DNA of 64,000 nucleotides from VAZQ01 sp035263865 (GCA_035263865.1 DATFQX010000291.1:23958-87957); one strand, 5' to 3'; shown: positions 43,158 through 52,552, counted from the stretch's first letter. Notes: generated by a model from the letters alone, not told the origin. Program-made: numbers and translations.

Positions 43158-44321
43158 ATGGCCGCTTACGGACTTTACACGCACATCCAATCGAACAAGC
43201 GGCGCTCGATCGCGCTGCTCGTCGGCCTGTTCTTCCTCGTCTACCTGCTCGTCTACGCCGGCGCGCTCGTCGGCGAGGCGCTCACGATCGACGCGCCGCC
43301 GGACGAACTGTTGCGCCGTGCTTTGAGCGATGCGCTCTACGCCGCGCCCTGGGCGACGCTCGCCACCGCGCTGTGGATCCTCATCGCCTATAAATTCCAT
43401 CAGCGCATGATCGACGCGGTGACGGGAGGACGCGAGGTGACGCGGCAGGAGGAGCCGCGCCTCTACAATATCCTCGAGAACCTCTGCATCTCGCGCGGCA
43501 TCACCATGCCCACGCTCAAGGTGATCGAGGATGACAGCCTCAACGCCTTCGCCACCGGCATGAACGAGAAGCAATATTCCATCACCGTCACCTCGGGCCT
43601 GCTCAATTCGCTCAACGACGCCGAGATCGAGTCCGTCCTCGGCCATGAATTGACCCACATCCGCAATGGCGATGTGCGCATGCTGGTGATCGCCGTGATC
43701 ATCGCCGGCGTGATCGCCTTCTTCGCCGAACTCGTCTTCCGCCTGCTGTTCCAAGGCGGCCTGCGCTGGCGCGGCGGGCGCGAGGGCGGCGACCGCCGGG
43801 GCGCGGGGGTGGCGATCCTCATCGCCGTCGTGCTCATCGCGCTCGCCTGGATCTTGTCGATCGTCATCCGCTTTGCGCTGTCGCGCCGGCGCGAATATCT
43901 GGCCGACGCGGGCTCGGTCGAGCTCACCAAGAATCCGGACGCGATGATCGCGGCGCTGCGCAAGATCGAAGGCCGCGGCGAGCTGCCGGGCGCGACCTCG
44001 GCGGTCATGGAAATGTGCATCGACAATCCGCGCGAGGGATTCTCGAACATCTTCGACACGCATCCGTCGGTCGATGCGCGCGTGGCGGCGCTGGTGAAGT
44101 TCGCCGGCGGGCATGATCCGGGGCCACTCGCGCTGCCCGCGCCCGGCGAAGCGACGGGCGAGGCGGAAACGGAGCCTGCCGACCAAAGCGCTGCAAGCGG
44201 CCCATGGGGCGAGGCGCAAGACGCGCCCAAGCCGTTCCTGCCGCAACGGCCGCCGGTCGAGCTCGGCTCGCCGCCGCCGGCCGACACCGAGCCGGGTCCG
44301 TGGGGGCCGCACCGGAAGTAG
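43158..44321 (+). CDS. M48 family metalloprotease (HtpX-like)
   Basis: A 387-residue inner-membrane zinc protease. Two N-terminal helices (about 18-38 and 64-80) precede the active site HELTH (His163, Glu164, His167), followed by two more hydrophobic helices (about 174-195 and 216-238) and the third ligand region RRREYLADAGSVELTKNPDAM. The C-terminal about 60 residues are Pro/Gly/Glu-rich and low in complexity. HtpX-type proteases degrade misfolded membrane proteins. It is paired with lemA. Confidence 0.92.
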   Translation: MAAYGLYTHIQSNKRRSIALLVGLFFLVYLLVYAGALVGEALTIDAPPDELLRRALSDALYAAPWATLATALWILIAYKFHQRMIDAVTGGREVTRQEEPRLYNILENLCISRGITMPTLKVIEDDSLNAFATGMNEKQYSITVTSGLLNSLNDAEIESVLGHELTHIRNGDVRMLVIAVIIAGVIAFFAELVFRLLFQGGLRWRGGREGGDRRGAGVAILIAVVLIALAWILSIVIRFALSRRREYLADAGSVELTKNPDAMIAALRKIEGRGELPGATSAVMEMCIDNPREGFSNIFDTHPSVDARVAALVKFAGGHDPGPLALPAPGEATGEAETEPADQSAASGPWGEAQDAPKPFLPQRPPVELGSPPPADTEPGPWGPHRK

Positions 44322-44355
44322 CCGTTCGGCGCCAACGGAGGAGCGGGCAACAGCC

Positions 44356-44904
44356 TCAGTGACCCTCGAAGCTGATGAGCGTGCGCACCGGCAGGTCGAG
44401 CTGGCGCAGCTTCGCGGCACCGCCGAGATCGGGCAGATCGATGATGAAGCAGGCGGCGAGCACCTGTGCGCCCAACTGGCGCAGCAGCTTCACCGCGCCC
44501 TCCGCCGTCCCGCCCGTTGCAATTAGATCATCCACTAGAATGACGCGGTCATCCTTCTCCACAGCGTCCTCGTGCATCTCCATCTCGTCGAGGCCGTATT
44601 CCAGGGAATAGGCGATCGACACGCGCTTGTGCGGTAGCTTGCCCTTCTTGCGGATCGGCACAAAACCCGCCGAGACCTGGTGCGCCACCGCCCCGCCGAG
44701 GATGAAGCCGCGCGCCTCGATCCCGGCGACCTTGTCGATCTTCATGCCCGCCCAGGGCTGAACCAGCTCGTCCACCGCGCGGCGGAACGCACGCGCGTTG
44801 CCGAGCAGCGTGGTGATGTCACGGAACACGATTCCCGGCTTAGGATAGTCGGGAATGGACCGGATCGAGTCCTTGAGGTCGTGCTCGAACTGCATGCTCA
44901 CCAT
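44356..44904 (-). CDS. apt: Adenine phosphoribosyltransferase
   Basis: A 182-residue purine salvage enzyme making AMP from adenine and PRPP. The PRPP-binding motif VILVDDLIATGGT is at 121-133, and the N-terminal FEHDLKDSIRSIPDYPKPGIVFRDITTLL is the standard Apt start. The ATG at 44904 or, three codons later, 44895 may be used; both have weak ribosome binding sites. It lies near mtnP, whose reaction releases adenine, although the oxidoreductase gene intervenes on the other strand. Confidence 0.95.
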   Translation of the reverse strand: MVSMQFEHDLKDSIRSIPDYPKPGIVFRDITTLLGNARAFRRAVDELVQPWAGMKIDKVAGIEARGFILGGAVAHQVSAGFVPIRKKGKLPHKRVSIAYSLEYGLDEMEMHEDAVEKDDRVILVDDLIATGGTAEGAVKLLRQLGAQVLAACFIIDLPDLGGAAKLRQLDLPVRTLISFEGH

Positions 44905-45016
44905 GGGCGTCTCGCCTCAAAACGGGGCTTAAGGTCTAGTCTTGAGAAATTGCAAACCGCACGAGTGGCGACCCCACTCTGACGAACCATGGCGCCGCGC
45001 GCAACCGGAGACGGAT

Positions 45017-45991
45017 ATGCCTAGCGAGCCGCCGGTCCTTCCGATCATCGGGGGCGGCCCCGCCGGCATGTCCTGCGCGCTGTGGCTGCACAATTACGGC
45101 CTGCACCCGGTCATCATCGAAAAGGAAAGCGCGCTCGGCGGCATGGCGCGCATGAGCCCCTATCCCAACGAGTGGCTGCTCGGGCAGCGCGGCAAAAGCG
45201 CGCGCGAGAACGCCGCCGACTTCGCGGTCCATATCCGCGAGCTCGGGATCGAAACGTGGCTCGGCACAACAATACAGCGCCTGCGCCGCGAAAATAATGA
45301 ACGATGGCGGCTCGATGCCTCGGGCACGCCAGCGGCGCTATCCCTGTCGAGCCCAGCAATCGTGATCGCGACCGGTACGCGTTTCGCGGGCGAGGAATGG
45401 CTCGATGGGGTGAAGAACGCGAGGCGAATGGCGGCGGCGGGCCGGTTGCATCTCGGTGCGAGCGCGGTCGGTGAGCCTGGCGCCGATTTGGGCTCACATG
45501 TGGCTGTGATCGGTGGCGGCGATAATACCTTCGATGTGTCGCGCATGCTGGCCGAGAAAGGTGTGCGCGTGACTGTGGTCATGCGTTCGAAATCGCCGAG
45601 AGCGCAACCGCTCCTGGTCGAGCGACTCCGCCGACATCAGGCGTCCGGATTGGTGCAGGTGATGGCGGAACGCAGGGTCGAAGCGCTCGACGACACCGGT
45701 TCAGGAGTGAACGTCCAGCTCCACGGCGGCGGTGAGATTGAAGCCGAGCATGTGGTTCTCCTGTTCGGCTACCGACCGAACACCGACGAGCCCTGGCTTG
45801 CCGAGCTTGCGCCCGCCACCGACGCGCGCGGGTACCTCGTCGTCGACGGCAACATGGAGACATCTTGCCGCGGCGCGTTTGCGGCGGGTGACGTCGCCAA
45901 TCCGGCGCATCCCTGCATCGCGACCGCGCTCGCTCGCGGCGCGATTGCCGCGCGGCAGATTGCGAAGCAGCTGGCGCGCACGACGCCGTAG
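45017..45991 (+). CDS. FAD/NAD(P)-dependent oxidoreductase, thioredoxin reductase-like
   Basis: A 324-residue two-dinucleotide-domain flavoprotein. The FAD motif GGGPAG is at 12-17, a second Rossmann motif VAVIGGGDNTFDVSRML lies mid-protein, and the FAD-contact segment GAFAAGDVANPAHPC is near the C-terminus. The thioredoxin reductase redox motif CxxC is absent, so it is more likely a ferredoxin/flavodoxin-NADP reductase type or another two-domain reductase. GGAG lies seven bases before the ATG at 45017. Confidence 0.82.
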   Translation: MPSEPPVLPIIGGGPAGMSCALWLHNYGLHPVIIEKESALGGMARMSPYPNEWLLGQRGKSARENAADFAVHIRELGIETWLGTTIQRLRRENNERWRLDASGTPAALSLSSPAIVIATGTRFAGEEWLDGVKNARRMAAAGRLHLGASAVGEPGADLGSHVAVIGGGDNTFDVSRMLAEKGVRVTVVMRSKSPRAQPLLVERLRRHQASGLVQVMAERRVEALDDTGSGVNVQLHGGGEIEAEHVVLLFGYRPNTDEPWLAELAPATDARGYLVVDGNMETSCRGAFAAGDVANPAHPCIATALARGAIAARQIAKQLARTTP

Positions 45992-46054
45992 CCCGCATGA
46001 GCCATAAGCGCGTTTACGCGCGTCTGCGACGCGCTATGCGCGAGGACGACACAA

Positions 46055-46936
46055 TCACTTCTTCGCCTTGAGCACCCGTCCCGCGACCGCGTCAAGCTTT
46101 CTGAGGAGGGCTTTGTCGCGCGCCTCGGGCGCGGTAATCAGCGCGGTGTCGAGCGCGCGATCCGAGCCGATCGGGCAAGGCTCGTGCTCGCGCGGGAAAT
46201 CGCGCGCGAGCCGCGCCACCAGCGCTTTCGCCTTGTCAGCGTTCGCGGCGAGCACGGCGATGATGTCCTGCACGGTCACCGCATCATGGTCGGGATGCCA
46301 GCAGTCGAAGTCGGTGACCATGGCGACCGTGGCGTAGCAGAGCTCGGCCTCGCGCGCGAGCTTCGCTTCCGGCAGATTGGTCATGCCGACCACCGAATAG
46401 CCCAGCCCCTTGTAGGTCATGCTCTCGGCGTAGGTGGAGAACTGGGGCCCTTCCATGCACACATAGGTGCCGCCGCGCACGATATCGATGCCTTCGAGGC
46501 GGGCGGCGTTCGCGACGCGGTCTTGCAACAGCGGTGAGACCGGATGCGCCATCGAGACGTGGGCGACGCAACCCTTGCCGAAGAACGAGGTCTGCCGGTT
46601 GAAGGTGCGGTCGACGAATTGGTCGACCAGCACGAAGGTGCCAGGCGGCAATTCCTGCTTGTATGAGCCGCAGGCGGAGAGCGAGACGAGGTCAGTCACC
46701 CCAGCGCGCTTGAGCACGTCGATATTGGCGCGATAGTTGATGTCGGACGGCGAGAGCCTATGCCCCTTGTCGTGGCGCGAGAGAAACACGACCGGCAAGC
46801 CTGCGATCTCGCCGATGCGCAGCGCACCGGATGGCTCGCCCCAAGGGCTCCTGATCGTCTTTTGCCGCACCTTCTCAAGCCCCGGCAGGTCATAGATGCC
46901 GGAGCCGCCGATGACGCCGAGCACGGCCTTGGTCAT
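46055..46936 (-). CDS. mtnP: S-methyl-5'-thioadenosine phosphorylase
   Basis: A 293-residue phosphorylase that splits methylthioadenosine into adenine and methylthioribose-1-phosphate. Family features are LGVIGGSGIYDLPGL at the N-terminus, phosphate-site FLSRHDKGHRLSPSDINYRANI, and CMEGPQFSTYAESMTYKGLGYSVVGMTNLPEAKLAREAELCY. It follows cytochrome c1 on the same strand after only 10 bases, so it may be the last gene of the petABC transcript. With apt it forms the adenine salvage branch of polyamine metabolism. Confidence 0.95.
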   Translation of the reverse strand: MTKAVLGVIGGSGIYDLPGLEKVRQKTIRSPWGEPSGALRIGEIAGLPVVFLSRHDKGHRLSPSDINYRANIDVLKRAGVTDLVSLSACGSYKQELPPGTFVLVDQFVDRTFNRQTSFFGKGCVAHVSMAHPVSPLLQDRVANAARLEGIDIVRGGTYVCMEGPQFSTYAESMTYKGLGYSVVGMTNLPEAKLAREAELCYATVAMVTDFDCWHPDHDAVTVQDIIAVLAANADKAKALVARLARDFPREHEPCPIGSDRALDTALITAPEARDKALLRKLDAVAGRVLKAKK

Positions 46937-46946
46937 GGGTGACGGT

Positions 46947-47828
46947 TCACGCGCGCGGATATTCGCTCGGCGGGCGCGGCTTGAGCTCCTCCGGATGTAA
47001 TTCCACCTGGTGCCACACCTTTTTCTTGGTGAAATAGAGAAGCCCGGCCAGCACGACGAGGAAAATGAACACCTGCATGCCGACGCGCTTCCTGGCCTCG
47101 AGGTGTGGCTCGGCGGTCCACATCAGGAAGGCGGAAACGTCCTTGGCGTATTGCTCGACTGTTGCCGGCGTGCCGTCGGTATATTCGACGCGGCCATCGG
47201 TGAGCGGCGGCGGCATGGCGATGGCGTGGCCGGGAAAGTATTCGTTGTAGAAGCTGCTGGATGGAATGGTGACGCCTGCCGGCGGCTTGTCCTTATAGCC
47301 TTGCATCAGCGCGGTGATGTAGTCGACGCCCTGCTCCTGGTACTGCGTGAATACGTCCCCGACCCAGCGAGGAAAGCCGCGCTCGTAGCCGCGCGCCTTG
47401 GCGATCACCGACATATCGGGCGGCACAGCGTTGTAGCGGGCGCGCGCGGCCTGGTCGTTGGGAAACGGCGGCGGGAACGTATCGGCGAGGCGGCCGGGGC
47501 GATCTTTGACCTCACCTTGATCGTCAGGCTCGCCCTTGACCTGGTATTCGGCGGCGAAGGCGGCCGCCTGCGCGGTGGTGAAACCGGGCCCACCGGGAGC
47601 CGCAAGCGTGCGGAACGCGACCAGTTTGAGGCCGTGACAGACCTGGCAGACTTCGCGATAGACCTTGAAGCCGCGCTGAAGCTGTGCGCCGTCGAACTTG
47701 CCGAACGGTCCCGCGAACGACCACTTGTTGGTGGGCGGCGGCGGTGGTTCGTGCTCTTGCGAGAGCGCCGGCGCAGCGAACGCGGAAAGCGAGACGGCGA
47801 GAGCAAGGACGGCGCACGCGCGGGCCAT
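46947..47828 (-). CDS. petC: Cytochrome c1, bc1 complex
   Basis: A 293-residue heme subunit of ubiquinol-cytochrome c reductase. After a signal peptide (1-23, ending ALSQE) the heme c site CQVCH (Cys61, Cys64, His65) lies in REVCQVCHGLKLVAF. RYNAVPPDMSVIAKAR is a conserved c1 segment, and the C-terminal anchor is QVFIFLVVLAGLLYFTKK. It is encoded separately from cytochrome b, starting 9 bases after it, not fused as in the fbcH of Bradyrhizobium japonicum. Confidence 0.95.
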   Translation of the reverse strand: MARACAVLALAVSLSAFAAPALSQEHEPPPPPTNKWSFAGPFGKFDGAQLQRGFKVYREVCQVCHGLKLVAFRTLAAPGGPGFTTAQAAAFAAEYQVKGEPDDQGEVKDRPGRLADTFPPPFPNDQAARARYNAVPPDMSVIAKARGYERGFPRWVGDVFTQYQEQGVDYITALMQGYKDKPPAGVTIPSSSFYNEYFPGHAIAMPPPLTDGRVEYTDGTPATVEQYAKDVSAFLMWTAEPHLEARKRVGMQVFIFLVVLAGLLYFTKKKVWHQVELHPEELKPRPPSEYPRA

Positions 47829-47837
47829 GGCGTGCTC

Positions 47838-49106
47838 TCAAACCTTGGCGGCCGCCGGTGGCGGCGCGGGCGCCCCAATCGGCTTGCCCTCGCGCAGCAC
47901 CGATTCCGAAATCGAGTTCGGCAGCGGCCTGGTTCTCTCGATCTTGCCGAGCACCGGCAGGATCACCAGGAAAAAGGCGAAGTAGTAGGCGGTGAAGATG
48001 CGCGCGAAGAGCACGTAGTTACCTTCCGGAGGCTTAGCGCCGAGCCAGCCGAGCCCGATGCAGACGATCACGAATGCCCAGAAGAATTGGCGGTACGCCG
48101 GACGATAGCGCGCCGAGCGCACCTTCGATGTATCGAGCCACGGCAAGAACGCGAGGATGAGGATCGAGGCGGCGAGCGCGATCACGCCGAGGAGCTTGTT
48201 GGGGATCGCGCGCAGGATCGCGTAGAACGGCAGGTAGTACCATTCCGGCACGATGTGCATCGGCGTCACCGCCGGATTGGCCGGGATGTAGTTGTCGGGA
48301 TGAAGCAGAAAGTTCGGCATGTAGAACACGAACCAGGCGAACAGGATGCAGAACACGGCCAGCAGGAAGGTATCCTTGATCGTCGCGTAGGGCGTGAAGG
48401 CAACGGTGTCCTGCTCGCTCTTGGGCTCGATGCCCGTTGGATTGTTCTGTCCCGCCACGTGCAGCGCCCAAACGTGGAGGACGACCACCCCGGCGATCAC
48501 GAACGGCAGCAGATAGTGCAGGGAGTAAAATCGATTGAGAGTCGGGTTGCCGACCGCATAGCCGCCCCACAGCCAGGTGACGACCGATTCCCCCACCAGC
48601 GGGATCGCCGAGAACAGGTTGGTGATGACGGTGGCCGCCCAAAAGCTCATCTGGCCCCACGGCAGCACGTAGCCCATGAAACCGGTGATGATCATGAGCA
48701 GCAACAGGATAACGCCGAGGATCCACAGCACCTCGCGCGGCTCCTTGTAGGAGCCGTAATACATGCCGCGGAACAAGTGGATGTAGGCGGCGAGGAAGAA
48801 CATGGACGCGCCAGTGGAGTGCAGGTAGCGCAGCAGCCAGCCGTAGTTCACGTCGCGCATGATCTGCTCGACGGAGTCGAAGGCGTAATCCACATGCGGC
48901 GTGTAATGCATCGCCAGCACGATCCCGGTGACGATCTGCACGCCGAGCATGAACGCGAGAATGCCGCCGAACGTCCACCAGTAGTTCAGGTTGCGCGGCG
49001 TCGGGTAAACGACGAACGAGGAGTAGACCAATCCGCCGATGGGCAGCCGCCGCTCCATCCATCGCATGAACGCGGTTTGCGGCTGGTAGGTCGGATGTCC
49101 GCTCAT
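47838..49106 (-). CDS. petB: Cytochrome b, bc1 complex
   Basis: A 422-residue integral membrane subunit carrying two b hemes and the Qo and Qi sites. Family signatures are WWTFGGILAFMLGVQIVTGIVLAMHY, GYVLPWGQMSFWAATVITNL, the heme-ligand helices LRYLHSTGASMFFLAAYIHLFRG and the Qo motif PEWYYLPFYAIL. Its start follows the Rieske gene by 7 bases, and it ends 9 bases before cytochrome c1. The C-terminal APAPPPAAAKV tail is a normal rhizobial extension. Confidence 0.97.
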   Translation of the reverse strand: MSGHPTYQPQTAFMRWMERRLPIGGLVYSSFVVYPTPRNLNYWWTFGGILAFMLGVQIVTGIVLAMHYTPHVDYAFDSVEQIMRDVNYGWLLRYLHSTGASMFFLAAYIHLFRGMYYGSYKEPREVLWILGVILLLLMIITGFMGYVLPWGQMSFWAATVITNLFSAIPLVGESVVTWLWGGYAVGNPTLNRFYSLHYLLPFVIAGVVVLHVWALHVAGQNNPTGIEPKSEQDTVAFTPYATIKDTFLLAVFCILFAWFVFYMPNFLLHPDNYIPANPAVTPMHIVPEWYYLPFYAILRAIPNKLLGVIALAASILILAFLPWLDTSKVRSARYRPAYRQFFWAFVIVCIGLGWLGAKPPEGNYVLFARIFTAYYFAFFLVILPVLGKIERTRPLPNSISESVLREGKPIGAPAPPPAAAKV

Positions 49107-49113
49107 GAGACCG

Positions 49114-49641
49114 TCAGCCGATCCGGATCTTCGTGTCAGAGAGGAATTCGTATGGCGGTAGAGCGAGGTTCAGCGGCGCGGGTCCCTGCCGGATGCGTCC
49201 AGACGTGTCGTAGACCGAGCCGTGGCAGGGGCAGAAGTAGCCATCGTACGGCCCCTGATGGGCGATCGGAATGCAGCCGAGATGGGTGCAGATTCCAATC
49301 AGCACTTGCCACTGATCGTGACCGGGCTTGACGCGCGCCGAATCCGGCTGCGGGTCCGGCAGCCTCGCAACGTCGACGTTCTGCGCCTCCTCGATCTGCT
49401 TCATTGTGCGGTGATTGACGTAGATCGGCTTGCCGCGCCAGAACACTTTGATCACCTGGCCGTCGGCGATCGGCGAAAGATCAACCTCGATCGGCGCGCC
49501 CGCCGCAATCGTCGAGGCGTCGGGATTCATCTGCGCGATCAGCGGAACGAGCGTCGCGGCGGCCCCGATCCCGGCCACTGAGGCGGTCGCAATATAAAGA
49601 AAATCGCGACGCGTCGGCTCGGCCGAAGACATCGTCGTCAC
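49114..49641 (-). CDS. petA: Rieske iron-sulfur protein, bc1 complex
   Basis: A 175-residue 2Fe-2S subunit. Twin arginines at 11-12 in a hydrophobic N-terminal anchor (RRDFLYIATASVAGIGAAAT) fit Tat export with an uncleaved signal. Cluster ligands Cys118, His120 (CTHLGC) and Cys137, His140 (CPCHGS) are intact, as are the disulfide cysteines 123 and 139. It is first in the petABC operon, with the divergent trmL gene 297 bases away. Confidence 0.97.
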   Translation of the reverse strand: MTTMSSAEPTRRDFLYIATASVAGIGAAATLVPLIAQMNPDASTIAAGAPIEVDLSPIADGQVIKVFWRGKPIYVNHRTMKQIEEAQNVDVARLPDPQPDSARVKPGHDQWQVLIGICTHLGCIPIAHQGPYDGYFCPCHGSVYDTSGRIRQGPAPLNLALPPYEFLSDTKIRIG

Positions 49642-49938
49642 GTGCGCAGTCCTTTCTTATCCGTCAGTCCGCCCGCAGCCCGTTTGCAGCGGCTGCTTTC
49701 TCCGCGCAGGAGCCGCGCTCGCTCCCGGCCCGACACGCAGACGCCGCCTGGCGGCGGCGGGCGGACCAGCCGCTCTCCTCTCTGCGAGCGAGGGGCCAAG
49801 CGGCTTAATCCAGGGGCGTTTTATTGGCACCCTTGCCAAGGGAGCGCAAGTGGGCAATGCGGACCTGTGTCGCGACGACTAAATGTCGCACAAAGCTTTC
49901 GCCGGTCATACATTTCGCCCGCGATCGCGGTTCGTTGC

Positions 49939-50424
49939 ATGGCTGTAATCCTGCCCGTACGCATTGCGCTTTATGAGCCCGACATCCCGCAGAACACGGG
50001 TACGATTCTTCGTCTTGCCGCATGCCTCGGCGTCGAGACGCACATCATCGAGCCGGCAGGCTTTCCGACCAGCGACCGTGCGTTCCGCCGCGCCGGCATG
50101 GATTACCTCGATCAGGTCGAGATCGCCCGGCACGCCGATTGGGACGCATTCGAAACTTGGCGTGCCCGCGCGTCCGCGCGGCTGATCGTCTTCACGACGC
50201 GGTCGCGCCGCTCCTATCTCGAGCACGCGTTCCAACGCGGCGACGTCTTGCTGTTCGGCCGCGAAACATCGGGCGTGCCGGAAAAGGTGCACGCAGCGGC
50301 CGACGCGCGGCTCCTCATTCCGATGCGCGAGGGGTTACGCTCGCTCAATGTCGCGATGGCCGCGGCCATGGCCGTGGGCGAAGCAATTCGGCAAACGCAA
50401 GCGCAGCCAAGCTGCGAGAGCTAG
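49939..50424 (+). CDS. trmL: tRNA (cytidine(34)-2'-O)-methyltransferase
   Basis: A 161-residue SPOUT-class (trefoil knot) methyltransferase that 2'-O-methylates the wobble base of tRNA-Leu. IALYEPDIPQNTGTILRLAACLG, LLFGRETSGVPEKVH and IPMREGLRSLNVAMAAAMAVGEAIR are the three knot motifs. The ATG at 49939 opens MAVILPVRIALYEPD; the 99 codons of open frame before it have no similarity. It is divergent from the cytochrome bc1 operon. The 49642-49938 region holds the two promoters and a direct repeat of TGTCGC. Confidence 0.93.
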   Translation: MAVILPVRIALYEPDIPQNTGTILRLAACLGVETHIIEPAGFPTSDRAFRRAGMDYLDQVEIARHADWDAFETWRARASARLIVFTTRSRRSYLEHAFQRGDVLLFGRETSGVPEKVHAAADARLLIPMREGLRSLNVAMAAAMAVGEAIRQTQAQPSCES

Positions 50425-50790
50425 CGCGAGGCGCTACGGCGCGTGCATTCTTCAGCGACATGAGATGATCAAAAAACACGAAGCGGGTGAGGGATATTCT
50501 CACGCCCCAAGGCGCTACCCCTCACCCGCATCGCTTGCTGGCGCTCGTCACTAACCCACCGCCTGCCCAGGTCCCCACGCAAGCGGGGGCGGACATCACA
50601 CCCCCAACATCCCCCACGCCGACAGCGTTTCCCGAAACAATGGCGAAAAAAAGCTTCGGCTGGAATTTTCCCCGGCCCAAAGGATGGCAAAAAAAAGCTC
50701 GCGTAAGTCTCTCAGCGAACATTTGTGCGCGCGCACGCTGGCGATGGTGACGCGCAAGCGAGCATGCCCTAAAGGAAGGCTGGAGGTTAC
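50425..50790. other. Gene-free 366-base region between trmL and hemF
   Basis: It holds a palindromic element at 50483-50529 (GCGGGTGAGGG and CCCTCACCCGC, 11-base arms) and further low-complexity sequence. A short frame with AAAAAAGC runs looks like decayed coding or repeat DNA. The hemF promoter must lie in the right half. No RNA gene is recognised. Confidence 0.5.
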
Positions 50791-51738
50791 ATGAGCGAGA
50801 GCGTGCTCGAATCCCGCAAGGCACGCGCGCAAGCGTGGTTCGAAACGCTGCGTGACAACATCTGCGCCGCATTGGAGGCGCTTGAAACTGCCTTGCCCGC
50901 GCGCGCGCTGCTCGCCGATCGCGCGGCCGGCCGATTCCTCCGTACACCTTGGACTCGCGCCGATCACGCTGGCGACCAAGCGAGCTCACCGGAAAGCGGC
51001 AATTCAAGCACGAGAGCCACTCACGCCAAGCCGGGAGGCGGCGGCGTGATGGCGAGCATGCAGGGGCGCGTGTTCGAGAAGGTCGGCGTGCATGTGTCCA
51101 CTGTATTCGGGGAGTTTGCGCCGGAATTCCGCAAAGACATTCCCGGGGCCGAAATCGATCCGCGCTTTTGGGCTTCCGGCATTTCACTCATCGCCCATCC
51201 GCAGAATCCACACGTGCCGGCGGTCCACATGAACACGCGGTTCGTGGTGACCACTAAGGCCTGGTTCGGCGGCGGCGCGGATTTGACACCCGTACTCGAG
51301 AGGCGCCGCCGGCAAGACGATCCCGATACGATCGCCTTTCATGCGGCGATGAAACGGGCTTGCGATGCCCATGCGCGCGTCGCCCCGTACGCGAAGTACA
51401 AGCGCTGGTGCGACGAGTACTTCTACTTGCGCCATCGTCAGGAGATGCGCGGAATCGGCGGGATTTTTTACGATTATCTCGACAGCGCGGACTGGGAGGC
51501 GGATTTCGCCTTCACGCAGGAGGTCGGGCGCGCCTTCCTCGGCATTTATCCCGAGCTGGTGCGCAACAACTTCAACGCGCCTTGGAGCGCCGCCGAGCGC
51601 GACGAGCAGCTCGTACGCCGTGGCCGCTACGTGGAATTCAACCTGCTCTACGACCGCGGTACTGTCTTCGGATTGCGCACCGGCGGCAATGTCGAGGCAA
51701 TCTTGTCATCGCTGCCTCCGGTCGCGAAATGGCCGTAG
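50791..51738 (+). CDS. hemF: Oxygen-dependent coproporphyrinogen III oxidase
   Basis: A 315-residue heme biosynthesis enzyme that oxidatively decarboxylates coproporphyrinogen III. Family motifs are GGGGVMASMQGRVFEKVGVHVSTVFGEF, HMNTRFVVTTKAWFGGGADLTPV and KRWCDEYFYLRHRQEMRGIGGIFYDYLD, in order. GGAGG lies 5 bases before the ATG at 50791. A short segment (about 45-85) is more variable than usual (RSRWRPSELT-type in another frame) but the family match resumes cleanly. Confidence 0.95.
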   Translation: MSESVLESRKARAQAWFETLRDNICAALEALETALPARALLADRAAGRFLRTPWTRADHAGDQASSPESGNSSTRATHAKPGGGGVMASMQGRVFEKVGVHVSTVFGEFAPEFRKDIPGAEIDPRFWASGISLIAHPQNPHVPAVHMNTRFVVTTKAWFGGGADLTPVLERRRRQDDPDTIAFHAAMKRACDAHARVAPYAKYKRWCDEYFYLRHRQEMRGIGGIFYDYLDSADWEADFAFTQEVGRAFLGIYPELVRNNFNAPWSAAERDEQLVRRGRYVEFNLLYDRGTVFGLRTGGNVEAILSSLPPVAKWP

Positions 51739-51748
51739 CCTGCATTCG

Positions 51749-52552
51749 TCACCGCGCGAAGGCGTGAACCATCATCGCCGCCCCGCCGCCGATCACGACC
51801 GCGTCGAGGATCGCGGTATGCACATGCAAGGGAAGCCGCGCGATGAGCCGCTTGGCAAGGAAGGCGCCCGGAAACGCCACGGCGCCGATGAGCAGCGCGA
51901 CGGCGATCACCTTCGCGCTCACGACGCCGGCGAGCCCGAAGGTCGCAAGTTTGGCGAGCCCGATGCCGATGGAGATGACGGCATCGGTCGCGACCACGGC
52001 GGCGCCTTCAAGTCCAGCCGCCATCAGAAGCGAGAGAAGGATTACGCCGGCGCCGACGGTGCCGCCGGCGAGCGGTCCCCAGCCGAAGCAAGCCGCTGCC
52101 AATCCGTGGCTCGAGAGCGCAAGCCCGCGCCGGCGCATGAGCCGGCGCAGCGGCACGCTCGCCATAAGCATCGCGCCGATCACAAGGGCGGCGCCTTTGC
52201 CAGTGAGCAGGGTATAAGCCCAGGCGCCGAGCACGCAGGTCGGCACCGCCGCGATGAGCACCAGCAAGGCGCGACGTCCATCGACAAAACCCCAAAACGC
52301 CGTCGCGCGACTGATGTTCGTCAAAAGCGCCGAGAGCGAAAGGATGGGCACGACTGGCTCGGCGCCCACGATCGGCACCAGGACCAGCGGCATCAGCGCG
52401 CCAGTGCCATAGCCGGCAACTCCGCCGACGAACGAAGCAACGAGGGCCATTGCGGCAATTAGCGCGAGCTGCGGCAACGAGATTTCGGCAAGAGCCAACG
52501 AGAGCGATTGAAGTATCACGTGACGTTGCTCGCCGTCATACTCCGAAGGCAT
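51749..52552 (-). CDS. TauE/SafE family sulfite/sulfonate exporter-like membrane protein
   Basis: A 267-residue protein with about eight hydrophobic helices and the internal duplication of the TauE/SafE (DUF81) family: GVAGYGTGALMPLVLVPIVG in the first half and AKLATFGLAGVVSAKVIAVALLIGAVAFPGAF in the second. Family members export sulfite, sulfoacetate or related anions; the substrate is unknown. The ATG at 52552 or the GTG at 52519 (VILQSLSLAL) may be the start; the latter begins closer to the first helix. It is convergent with hemF, 10 bases apart. Confidence 0.85.
   Translation of the reverse strand: MPSEYDGEQRHVILQSLSLALAEISLPQLALIAAMALVASFVGGVAGYGTGALMPLVLVPIVGAEPVVPILSLSALLTNISRATAFWGFVDGRRALLVLIAAVPTCVLGAWAYTLLTGKGAALVIGAMLMASVPLRRLMRRRGLALSSHGLAAACFGWGPLAGGTVGAGVILLSLLMAAGLEGAAVVATDAVISIGIGLAKLATFGLAGVVSAKVIAVALLIGAVAFPGAFLAKRLIARLPLHVHTAILDAVVIGGGAAMMVHAFAR

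Noticed and set aside
47010..49331. 773-codon plus-strand open frame across the cytochrome bc1 genes
   Set aside because: It is antisense to petA, petB and petC, which have all their catalytic motifs. Its composition (His, Glu, Arg) is that of a high-GC shadow frame.
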